From the NCBI GenBank assembly GCA_045650425.1, contig JAZRRD010000135.1, positions 1 to 14,550 on the forward strand: a stretch of DNA of 14,550 nucleotides, given 5' to 3'. A program made the position numbers and the translations under genes. Under the pieces are notes generated by a model. That model was given only the letters and a program-made list of their open reading frames with translations, was not told the origin of the DNA and made no database searches. Each line of letters starts with the position of its first letter. Position 1 is the stretch's first letter. Below are positions 1 to 6,196 of the stretch, one piece after another. Source of the stretch: RGIG1752 sp045650425. Lineage in GTDB: Bacteria > Bacillota_I > Bacilli_A > RF39 > UBA660.

Positions 1-16
1 TTTTATTTTTACAATT

Positions 17-22
17 TATAAT
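17..22 (+). promoter_or_regulatory. -10 element upstream of the tail-anchored protein gene
   Basis: A perfect TATAAT lies 23 bases before the ATG at 46, followed by a Shine-Dalgarno AGGTGG at 36-41. The matching -35 would fall at or before the left edge of the window, so the promoter is incomplete here. Confidence 0.5.
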
Positions 23-45
23 TTAAAAGAATAATAGGTGGTACT

Positions 46-1005
46 ATGGTAGAAAATAGATACGAAATATTTGATGCAAATAATAACAAATTTATAGTTT
101 TTAAAACTCCAGTAAACTTTGTTTGTAAAAAAGTTCTTTCAAATAATTCTATGATAGATCCAACTCTAGACGAACTTACATTTATTATCGAAGAATTAAA
201 AAAAATAAAACAAGCTCAAACTGTACTTAATTATGATCAAGCTTTAGCAAAAATAAAAGAATTTATTGATAACGGAACTCTAAAAAATCTGAATGAAATA
301 GAAAACTATATTAACAATTTACAATTAAATGCAGTTGATAAACAAAAATTATTTGAACAAAGCAAAAGCTATTTAGAAAATAAAATTAAGATTACTACTC
401 CAGTAACTCAATTACGAGATAAAATTATTGAACATTTAAGAAAAGAAAAACAAGCAGGAACTTTTCTAGTAGCTAATTTTAGCGTAATAGACAATATGAC
501 AGGTCCTTCCTATTGTAAAATCTCATTAGATAGCTATAATAACGCTAAAAAAATTAATTTAGAAATGGAATCTCTAGATTATAATGAAGAATTAAAAAAA
601 GAGTTAATAGAACCTGTGATTGAAGAAATTGTTTTAAGTAGTGAAGTAACAGAGCCTACAATCACACCTGTACCCGGTGGAATATACCGTTCAAACTTAA
701 ACTTAACTAGCAAAGACAATAAAATAACTCAACTACACAATATCGAAGAAGAATACGCAAATAAATTAGACCAACATGTAAAAAAATTAATGAGTGAAAC
801 GAAAATCAATGATCATTCTATGAGAGATGAAAGAATAAACGAATTACAAGAAGAAAAGGAACTAGAAAAAGATAATACAAGAAAAAGAATAAAACCAGTA
901 GATTCACTTGAAAGCAAAGGTTTTTCTAATAGTTATCTACTATATGGAATTATATCATTAACTTCAGCATTACTAATTATATTACAAATATTCTTTATAT
1001 CATAA
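46..1005 (+). CDS. Unrecognised tail-anchored membrane protein, 319 aa
   Basis: I do not recognise this protein. Residues 1-295 are hydrophilic with no signal peptide. A small N-terminal part (about 1-40) could be beta-rich, followed by long Lys/Glu-rich helices at about 44-135, a short globular stretch near 138-170 and a Pro-rich linker around 205-215. Charged helical, possibly coiled-coil sequence covers 225-285. The last 24 residues (about 296-319) are a single hydrophobic helix ending almost at the C-terminus, so the topology suggests a tail-anchored protein with its bulk in the cytoplasm. The start is set by AGGTGG at 36-41, four bases before the ATG. It is the only gene of its strand in the left part of the window and converges on two small helical proteins, ending in its own terminator. 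A link to those proteins is possible but unproven. Confidence 0.8.
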   Translation: MVENRYEIFDANNNKFIVFKTPVNFVCKKVLSNNSMIDPTLDELTFIIEELKKIKQAQTVLNYDQALAKIKEFIDNGTLKNLNEIENYINNLQLNAVDKQKLFEQSKSYLENKIKITTPVTQLRDKIIEHLRKEKQAGTFLVANFSVIDNMTGPSYCKISLDSYNNAKKINLEMESLDYNEELKKELIEPVIEEIVLSSEVTEPTITPVPGGIYRSNLNLTSKDNKITQLHNIEEEYANKLDQHVKKLMSETKINDHSMRDERINELQEEKELEKDNTRKRIKPVDSLESKGFSNSYLLYGIISLTSALLIILQIFFIS

Positions 1006-1047
1006 ACTTTTAAAGAATCAATAATTATCTTAGTTATAGTACTAACT

Positions 1048-1071
1048 GAAAAGCAGTGCTTTTCTTTTTTT
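1048..1071 (+). terminator. Intrinsic terminator of the tail-anchored protein gene
   Basis: A 7-bp stem GAAAAGC/GCTTTTC with loop AGT (1048-1064) is followed by seven T (1065-1071). It lies 43 bases after the stop codon. Confidence 0.85.
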
Positions 1072-1097
1072 ATATTTAATTAAAACTACAACAAATT

Positions 1098-1123
1098 AAA
1101 AAAAGTCTAAATATCGACTTTTT
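1098..1123 (-). terminator. Intrinsic terminator of the small helical protein pair
   Basis: Read on the minus strand, stem AAAAAGTC/GACTTTTT (1100-1107 with 1116-1123) closes an 8-base loop. It continues into a T tract given by the A run at 1098-1104. It lies 28 bases downstream of the stop of the gene at 1151-1522 and faces the plus-strand terminator at 1048-1071. Confidence 0.75.
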
Positions 1124-1150
1124 ATTCATTAAACAATTTATTTTATTAGT

Positions 1151-1522
1151 CTAATTACTTTTCGGTTCTAAATGAACAACTCTTTCAACAGTTTTATTCT
1201 TTTCAACACCAGAATTTAATTGACTTAATATAGCTTCTGCTTGCTCATTAACCTGATTTAAAGTATTAAGCGATTGTGCTTCATTAACTCTTGAAGCCTC
1301 GGCAAAACTTTCAATATTATTTCTAATTTCTTTTACTATATTAGTAACCTCTACATTTATTTTCAAAAAAACCTCTTCACTTATACTGCAAGCTTGTGCC
1401 AAATTATTATTTACACCTCTAAACTTAAACCCTAGATTATCTAATTGAGTATATTGAATATCCGTACCATCCCAAACTAAGTTATAACATGCAGAAAGTA
1501 AAGCATTGGCAGATGTATTCAT
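1151..1522 (-). CDS. Unrecognised small alpha-helical protein, 123 aa
   Basis: No family is recognised. There is no signal peptide or membrane segment. A polar N-terminus (1-46) contains a WDG at 17-19. Residues 47-105 look like one or two long amphipathic helices rich in Asn, Gln, Glu and Ala, typical of a coiled-coil or helical bundle, and the tail is basic and disordered. It starts inside the stop of the upstream gene (ATGA overlap, 1519-1522), so the two are translationally coupled and probably made in matched amounts. Small paired helical proteins of this kind occur as secreted partners of type VII (ESX-like) systems, but no WXG or LXG motif and no secretion gene is visible, so that is only a hypothesis. 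Confidence 0.75.
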   Translation of the reverse strand: MNTSANALLSACYNLVWDGTDIQYTQLDNLGFKFRGVNNNLAQACSISEEVFLKINVEVTNIVKEIRNNIESFAEASRVNEAQSLNTLNQVNEQAEAILSQLNSGVEKNKTVERVVHLEPKSN

Positions 1523-1923
1523 CCTCTATTCCCTTCCCTTCTTTGTGCTACAGATTCACTAATAGAATACCCTCTTTCTGCTTTTGATACTAAATCTTTT
1601 TGCTCTCTAATAAATTTTTTAATTACATTAATTAAAGCATTAGGACCATCCACTAAAGAATCCGCATATGTCTCTACTGTTTTTCTTAAAAATATTAACC
1701 TTTCTTTTTGTGATTCACCTAAAAATCCAGAATCATAAAAACTTTGAACAACAGCTTCATTATTAAATAATCTCAATAACTCATCAAATTTAGTATAAAA
1801 TTTTATTACAGCGCCATTAAAATCTGCTATGTAACCATCCATTTCTTCTAAATCTCTCATACTCAAAACTTTATCGTTTACAGTTTGACCATTTAGAGTT
1901 CGATCATATATATTACCTGGCAT
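1519..1923 (-). CDS. Unrecognised small alpha-helical protein, 134 aa
   Basis: No family is recognised. The sequence reads as a helical bundle: an N-terminal 20 residues without clear structure, a long helix at about 22-62, a glycine-containing turn (DSGFLGES, 64-71), a second helix at 71-92 and a third at 94-118, then a polar tail. There is no signal peptide, membrane segment or cysteine. The start is well supported: AGGAGG at 1930-1935 lies six bases before the ATG, downstream of a good promoter. It is the first gene of a two-gene operon, and its TGA stop overlaps the next ATG. The helix-turn-helix hairpin and size resemble WXG100-like or ESX-accessory proteins in shape only, and the diagnostic WXG is absent. 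Confidence 0.78.
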   Translation of the reverse strand: MPGNIYDRTLNGQTVNDKVLSMRDLEEMDGYIADFNGAVIKFYTKFDELLRLFNNEAVVQSFYDSGFLGESQKERLIFLRKTVETYADSLVDGPNALINVIKKFIREQKDLVSKAERGYSISESVAQRREGNRG

Positions 1924-1952
1924 AATATCCCTCCTCTATCTTTTACAAAATA

Positions 1953-1981
1953 ATATTAACATTTATAAAGAATAAAATCAA
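1953..1981 (-). promoter_or_regulatory. Promoter of the small helical protein pair
   Basis: On the minus strand, TTGATT (-35, 1976-1981) is followed by a 17-base spacer and TAATAT (-10, 1953-1958). A TG one base upstream of the -10 gives an extended -10. It lies 30 bases from the start codon at 1923. Confidence 0.65.
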
Positions 1982-2031
1982 TATAATTCTAAAAACTTTA
2001 CATATAATTCAGGAAAAAAACATTAAAATTT

Positions 2032-2065
2032 AAAAAAACCAATATTTTTAATATATTAGTTTTTT
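2032..2065 (-). terminator. Intrinsic terminator of cdaR
   Basis: On the minus strand a long A/T-rich stem of about 13 bp with one G-T wobble (2033-2045 with 2053-2065) closes a 7-base loop and ends in a T run. The cdaR stop codon (2064-2066) is the base of the stem. It is nearly symmetrical, so it could also stop plus-strand transcription. Confidence 0.75.
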
Positions 2066-3434
2066 AATCTTTTGTAACTTTAATGTTCATTTTATTCAAC
2101 GCCACTAAACTTAATCTAGGATCAACGTTATCAAAATAAACTTCTAATTCATAATCTCCAGCGCCTTTTCCAGATAAATCAACATAAGCTGAAATATTAT
2201 CTGCAGTAACTGAATCTATAACTGACTGAACACCTTTTACTTGAACAGATAGTTTATTATTATTTACAGCATTCGCAGAATAACCATCTGATAAATTACG
2301 ATATTTTACATCAGTTATTTCTATAGTTTTTTGTTGTTCTTCACCAAATGTAACAGTTATAGTTGCATTAGATGCACTCATATGTCTTACACCATTTGGT
2401 TTGGAGATAGTAACATTATAATTTTTAGTTCCCTCGTTACCTTGACCATCAACATTTATAGTCACTGGAACTCTTTTTATCTCACTAACTTTGTCTTTAT
2501 CTCCATAAATATCAATTGAGAAACTAGCACTATTATTTATTAAAATCGATGCTATAGCTTTTCCCGTTACTAAATTTCCAGTTGTCTGAACTGATAATGG
2601 CACACTTTCAGAATATGAGTCTAAGATTACCTTAGCAGATAAGTTGGCTGGAACTATTGTAACGTTTTCTACAATTTCTCCTTCTTCATCATAGGCAACT
2701 ACAGGAATATTATCAATATCAAAAGTTCCTGATTCTTTTAATGTTTCGTTACTTAGATCTACTAAAGCTTTTACTGAGGCAATTCTATTTAATGTATCTT
2801 CACTACCTTTTACAACTACTTCGTTTTTAGATAATTCTACATTCTTAACATTTAATTTTTGATTTAATTTACTTGAGTTTAATAAATCATAAGTTACATC
2901 AAAAACTTGACTAATACGATTCTTGATACTAACTGTAACATAAGATGGGTCAAGTCTATAAGATAAAGATTCAACAGATTTTGTATATGTAAGATATACT
3001 TTATGTGATGATGAACTTGCATCATAATCAGTCAAATCTAAGATTACTTCATGATCTCCTAATTGTTTCGCAAGATAAATATCACTTTTTCGTCCAGTTA
3101 AAATTAAATCTACTTCCTCAGGTATACCCTCAACAACATAAGCTTCCTCATTATATCTTACTGTAAGAGGAACATTAGTTATAACTTCAGCTTCATTTTC
3201 AACTAAAGAAATTACCTTAGAATCTGTTAAAAAGAATACTCCAACTGCCAAAACCAAAGATGCATAAAATAATACATTAGGTCTATTTAATAACTTATCT
3301 AACCCACCAGTCTTTTTATTAAATCCATTTGTAATTCTAAAAATAAATTTACTTATTGGAGTTACAAGATATTTATCAAAAAAGTTATAAATACCTTTAA
3401 ACAAATTCTTAAACATCTTCACTAATTTACGCAT
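2064..3434 (-). CDS. cdaR: CdaR (YbbR-domain protein), regulator of the c-di-AMP synthase
   Basis: CdaR is a membrane-anchored protein whose extracytoplasmic YbbR repeats modulate the diadenylate cyclase CdaA. One transmembrane helix lies at about 54-70, followed by roughly 385 extracytoplasmic residues. These look like four YbbR repeats, each with a 'V.A.VDLS' or 'Y.V.V.GP/S'-type pattern. Length (456 aa) is near the usual 480. The frame is open to an ATG at 3464, but that ATG has no Shine-Dalgarno. The ATG at 3434 has GTGAGG nine bases upstream and shortens the overlap with cdaA from 38 to 8 bases, so I prefer it. Unusually, about 50 basic, amphipathic residues precede the membrane helix, where typical CdaR begins almost directly with it. 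It sits directly downstream of cdaA, as is standard, but no glmM follows. Confidence 0.9.
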   Translation of the reverse strand: MRKLVKMFKNLFKGIYNFFDKYLVTPISKFIFRITNGFNKKTGGLDKLLNRPNVLFYASLVLAVGVFFLTDSKVISLVENEAEVITNVPLTVRYNEEAYVVEGIPEEVDLILTGRKSDIYLAKQLGDHEVILDLTDYDASSSSHKVYLTYTKSVESLSYRLDPSYVTVSIKNRISQVFDVTYDLLNSSKLNQKLNVKNVELSKNEVVVKGSEDTLNRIASVKALVDLSNETLKESGTFDIDNIPVVAYDEEGEIVENVTIVPANLSAKVILDSYSESVPLSVQTTGNLVTGKAIASILINNSASFSIDIYGDKDKVSEIKRVPVTINVDGQGNEGTKNYNVTISKPNGVRHMSASNATITVTFGEEQQKTIEITDVKYRNLSDGYSANAVNNNKLSVQVKGVQSVIDSVTADNISAYVDLSGKGAGDYELEVYFDNVDPRLSLVALNKMNIKVTKD

Positions 3435-4257
3435 TTGTTTGATCCTCACTTTCCTTTTCTTCATTACTATCAGCTTCGTAGAAAACTTCAGTCTTAGGAT
3501 TTAAAGAATCAATTAACATAATTCTAAATTCGTCAATTGTTAAATTATAATGTAATTCATTATCAACGGCGATACTGATACGTCCATTTTCTTCAGAAAC
3601 TACTAACGCTATAGCATCGGTTTCTTGAGCTACACCTAAAGCAGCACGATGTCTGGTTCCTAAACGTTTATTTACATTTGAATCCATACTAGTTTTAAAG
3701 ACCGCACCAGCACAAGTTATTCTATCCCCTTGTATTACAACGCCACCGTCATGCATAGGGCCATTTGGGAAGAATATTGTCTCTAATAAATCATAAGTTA
3801 AATCAGCATAAACTTTAGTAGCTGGTTCAATATATTGCTGTAAAGAAATTTCTCTTTCAATAACTATTAAAGCTCCAATTCTATTTCTTTTTAAATATTC
3901 AACAGCTCGCATAATTTCAAAAACAATTTTTTCTCTTTCATCAACTGTTAATATTTTATGTCTCCCTAACAATTGAGTTCTACCAATAGACTCTAAAACA
4001 CTTCTAATTTCTGGTTGAAAAATTACTATTATTGCAAGTGGACCCCATTGTAAAACATATTCAATTAAAAGACCAACAGTGTATAAATTTAAAATATTAC
4101 TTAAGAATTTAATAATTAAAACTAACACAACGCCCTTAACTATTAAAACCATTTTAATATTATTTTTTACATTTTTTAAAATATAATAAAATACTAGCCA
4201 TACAATTAAGATATCTAACACTTTAGTAAAAATAGTCCAAATATCATTTAATATCAT
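3427..4257 (-). CDS. cdaA: Diadenylate cyclase CdaA (DisA_N domain, membrane form)
   Basis: It makes cyclic di-AMP from two ATP at the membrane; c-di-AMP controls potassium and osmolyte transport and cell-wall homeostasis in Firmicutes. Three hydrophobic helices (about 10-30, 34-54 and 60-85) precede the cyclase domain (about 90-255). The family sequence FQPEIRSVLESIGR is near 80-93, and the RHR motif sits in GTRHRAALG with the downstream TDA and VSEE. The other signature, normally HDGA, reads MHDGGV, so the third DGA residue is Gly. The catalytic Asp is retained. Length (276 aa) is normal. GAGGAG at 4268-4273 precedes the ATG by ten bases. It has its own promoter and overlaps cdaR, matching the conserved cdaAR pair. 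Confidence 0.95.
   Translation of the reverse strand: MILNDIWTIFTKVLDILIVWLVFYYILKNVKNNIKMVLIVKGVVLVLIIKFLSNILNLYTVGLLIEYVLQWGPLAIIVIFQPEIRSVLESIGRTQLLGRHKILTVDEREKIVFEIMRAVEYLKRNRIGALIVIEREISLQQYIEPATKVYADLTYDLLETIFFPNGPMHDGGVVIQGDRITCAGAVFKTSMDSNVNKRLGTRHRAALGVAQETDAIALVVSEENGRISIAVDNELHYNLTIDEFRIMLIDSLNPKTEVFYEADSNEEKESEDQTNA
3444..3447 (-). promoter_or_regulatory. Ribosome binding site that sets the cdaR start
   Basis: GAGG (within AGTGAGG) lies inside the 3' end of cdaA, nine bases before the ATG at 3434-3432. No comparable site precedes the alternative ATG at 3464. Confidence 0.5.
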
Positions 4258-4287
4258 CTTATGATCACTCCTCTTACTAGCTTATTA

Positions 4288-4296
4288 ATTATAACA
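4288..4296 (-). promoter_or_regulatory. Extended -10 promoter of cdaA-cdaR
   Basis: On the minus strand TGTTATAAT (4288-4296) is a perfect extended -10 preceded by a T-rich spacer. The -35 region is weak. It lies about 30 bases from the start codon and downstream of a terminator, so cdaAR can be transcribed independently of the genes before it. Confidence 0.65.
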
Positions 4297-4352
4297 AAAA
4301 TTTTTTAACTTTACTAGACCCAAAGATTAAAAGTAAATTTAATTTTTTATCT

Positions 4353-4378
4353 AAAAAAATCCTCATGAGAGGAATTTT
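4353..4378 (-). terminator. Intrinsic terminator after the small membrane protein gene
   Basis: On the minus strand the CCTC/GAGG core (4369-4372 with 4361-4364) closes a 4-base loop. It is extended by A-T pairs and followed by seven T (A run at 4353-4359). The stop codon of the upstream gene (4377-4379) is at the base of the stem. Confidence 0.7.
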
Positions 4379-4616
4379 ATAATTTATCTTCAGTATTAAC
4401 CTTTTGAGTTTCACTAACCATATCATTTAATGTTAGATTTACTGTTTCCGCCACTTCTACCTTATCCATAACTTCTTTATCTAACATTATCTTTTTAGTA
4501 AACCTTTCATCTTTTTTTGTATCAACCAAATAACCTATAAGAGCAAAAACCAATATTAATGTAATAATTAAAAACCATATATAATTATCTGCTAAAAATG
4601 ATATTATTGTTTCCAT
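4377..4616 (-). CDS. Small single-pass membrane protein, 79 aa, unknown function
   Basis: No family is recognised. One transmembrane helix (about 11-31) follows a short N-terminus. The rest is a charged tail with a Lys/Asp/Glu-rich section (33-55) and a polar end, likely cytoplasmic because basic residues (TKKDER) follow the helix directly. AAGGAGG at 4621-4627 lies four bases before the ATG, a very strong ribosome site for a small protein. It follows the DUF3048 gene by 37 bases with no terminator between, so they are probably co-transcribed. A terminator and a new promoter separate it from cdaA. A role as partner of the DUF3048 protein or of CdaA is possible from position only. Confidence 0.75.
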   Translation of the reverse strand: METIISFLADNYIWFLIITLILVFALIGYLVDTKKDERFTKKIMLDKEVMDKVEVAETVNLTLNDMVSETQKVNTEDKL

Positions 4617-4653
4617 AGTTCCTCCTTATAAATTATATTTATCTTGTCTATAT

Positions 4654-5709
4654 CTATGATATTTTTAGAGACTCTCCCTTAGGTTGAATTTGAATAAATG
4701 TATTTCCATCATTTACCTTTAACTCCGTACCATCCATAAATTTATAAATAGTTTGAGCACTTCTACTTTTTTTCTCCCATGTAATTGGTACAGCATATCC
4801 TTCAGATATATAATAACCTTTTCCAGTTCCAATATTATTAAAGCCTTGTCTATCTTTACCAGAACCATCATTTAATGCATAATTATCTACTTGATAAGTA
4901 ATTATATTTTTAAATGTATACTGTTCTTTAGTTACATAGTCATTATGAGTTTTACCATTAACAAAACGCTTATAAACTTTGTTTTCACTGTCATATTCAT
5001 ATGATGATGTCGTAGCTTTCGAATATTTAATAGAAACATTATTAGCAACTTTAACATCTTTTATACTTGCTAAATCTAAGCTATCTACACTATAATCTAA
5101 TAATAATTCATTATTTCTTGTTGTTCTTTTCTTTCCTATTCCCTTATTCAATTTTTCTATACTAGTAAATAAGGTATGTTCAGATGAAACTTTTAAAGAT
5201 TTATCTCTCCATCCAGTTTTACTATTATCTACGACAATTCTATCAACACCTAATTTTGAAAAATCACTTTGCGCTTGAGGAGATTGCCCATGATGCACAT
5301 AAATTGCATCATTTTCTAGAGCATAATCTAAATAATAATGCCTTGAGCTTCTTACAGACCCTATTCTTTCAGTATCTTGGTCTAAGAATAACGCCATATA
5401 TCTAGTTATTCCACCTTCAACAATCATTTCATAAATAATATATGCATCTTGTAATCCACTTTGTAAAGGTCTAGCTACATTTATATTATTAATCATCACA
5501 GCATAAGGTCTTGAAGTAGAATTTACATCTACAATTTGAACTTTCTTTTCTTCTTTAATTTGATTATTTTGGTTTATTTGCTCTTTTTTACTATCATTTG
5601 TCTTATTTTCTTTAGATAAAATTAATCCAGCTGAAACACCAGATACAATTACAACTAAACCAATAATAAAGAATAATTTCTTTTTATGTTTTAATCTTAA
5701 TTTTTTCAT
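4654..5709 (-). CDS. DUF3048 (YerB-like) membrane-anchored extracytoplasmic protein
   Basis: This is a family of uncharacterised envelope proteins that includes B. subtilis YerB. A basic N-terminus and a hydrophobic helix (about 11-32) are followed by a Lys/Asn/Gln-rich linker and then the DUF3048 N-terminal domain from about 65. Family patterns are RPYAVMINN, ARPLQSGL, YEMIVEGGITRYMALF, RSSRHYYLDYA and ENDAIYVHHGQSPQA. The C-terminal DUF3048_C part carries ITWEK, then DGTELKVNDGNTFIQIQP. B. subtilis YerB is a lipoprotein, but no lipobox Cys is present here, so this copy is held by an uncleaved signal anchor. AAAGGTGG precedes the ATG by seven bases. It heads a short operon with the 79-aa membrane protein. 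The function of the family is not established. Confidence 0.9.
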   Translation of the reverse strand: MKKLRLKHKKKLFFIIGLVVIVSGVSAGLILSKENKTNDSKKEQINQNNQIKEEKKVQIVDVNSTSRPYAVMINNINVARPLQSGLQDAYIIYEMIVEGGITRYMALFLDQDTERIGSVRSSRHYYLDYALENDAIYVHHGQSPQAQSDFSKLGVDRIVVDNSKTGWRDKSLKVSSEHTLFTSIEKLNKGIGKKRTTRNNELLLDYSVDSLDLASIKDVKVANNVSIKYSKATTSSYEYDSENKVYKRFVNGKTHNDYVTKEQYTFKNIITYQVDNYALNDGSGKDRQGFNNIGTGKGYYISEGYAVPITWEKKSRSAQTIYKFMDGTELKVNDGNTFIQIQPKGESLKIS

Positions 5710-5733
5710 TTTTTTACCACCTTTATTTTCTTA

Positions 5734-5742
5734 ATTATACCA
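5734..5742 (-). promoter_or_regulatory. Extended -10 promoter of the DUF3048 gene
   Basis: On the minus strand TGGTATAAT (5734-5742) is a perfect extended -10, 24 bases before the start codon at 5709. No good -35 is visible because the upstream sequence is the smpB terminator T tract. Confidence 0.6.
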
Positions 5743-5749
5743 TCATGCC

Positions 5750-5789
5750 CCAAAAATAAAAAGAACAAAGTTAATATTTTCTTTGTTCT
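5750..5789 (-). terminator. Intrinsic terminator of the pilin-like/rnr/smpB operon
   Basis: On the minus strand a perfect 9-bp stem AGAACAAAG/CTTTGTTCT (5781-5789 with 5762-5770) closes a 10-base loop and runs into TTTTTATTTTT. The smpB stop codon (5771-5773) is in the loop, so one arm encodes the last residues of SmpB. Confidence 0.88.
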
Positions 5790-6196
5790 CTTTCTAAATC
5801 TTTTTTCTTTAACGCTTCCCTTTTATCAAAAAGTTTTTTACCTTTAGCTACTGCTATAAGTATTTTTACTTTTCCATTTTTAATATATAACTTTAATGGT
5901 ACTAAAGTTTTTCCATTTTCTTTAAGTTCACTTTTCAATTTTAAAATTTCTTTTTTATGCAATAAAAGTTTTCTGGTTCTTCTTTCATCATGATTAAACT
6001 GATTACCTTCTTCATAACGAGCTATATACATATTTAAAATAAATGCTTCATTATTCTTTATATTAACAAAAGTATCCTTTAAATCTACAGAACCTTTTCT
6101 AATAGATTTAACTTCAGTTCCACAAAGTTCTATTCCTGCTTCATATTCCTTTTCTAAACTATAATCAAATCTTGCTTTCTTATTTATTACTTCCAT
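5771..6196 (-). CDS. smpB: SsrA-binding protein SmpB
   Basis: SmpB binds tmRNA and the stalled ribosome for trans-translation. Nearly every family hallmark is present: NKKARFDY at the N-terminus, YEAGIELCGTEVKSIRKG (19-36), the YEEGNQFNHDERRTRKLLLHK stretch with its conserved NH and RTRKLLL, GKTLVPLKLYIKNG, and AKGKKLFDKRE near the end. The C-terminal tail that mimics mRNA in the ribosome is present but stops soon after DKRE, giving 141 aa against a more usual 150-160. The 17-base overlap with rnr supplies GAGG six bases before the ATG. The rnr-smpB pairing is standard and makes functional sense, since RNase R degrades the tagged mRNA. No ssrA gene follows: the next gene's promoter is about 30 bases away. 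Confidence 0.97.
   Translation of the reverse strand: MEVINKKARFDYSLEKEYEAGIELCGTEVKSIRKGSVDLKDTFVNIKNNEAFILNMYIARYEEGNQFNHDERRTRKLLLHKKEILKLKSELKENGKTLVPLKLYIKNGKVKILIAVAKGKKLFDKREALKKKDLEREQRKY

Noticed and set aside
1006..1150. Possible small RNA or extra gene between the convergent genes
   Set aside because: The gap is explained by two terminators, one per strand, and A/T-rich filler; no promoter or start is convincing.
1519..1923. Assignment of the 134-aa protein to the WXG100 family
   Set aside because: It has a helical-hairpin look but no Trp at all, and the turn reads DSGFLG; size and shape alone are not enough.
2331..2519. Plus-strand open frame opposite cdaR
   Set aside because: It lies entirely antisense to a well-supported gene, has no ribosome site and its translation shows no recognisable domain.
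5184..5405. Plus-strand open frame opposite the DUF3048 gene
   Set aside because: Antisense shadow of a conserved coding region; no Shine-Dalgarno or promoter.
5690..5780. tmRNA gene (ssrA) after smpB
   Set aside because: SmpB ends in a terminator and the next gene's promoter and start follow within 65 bases; there is no room for a tmRNA of several hundred bases.
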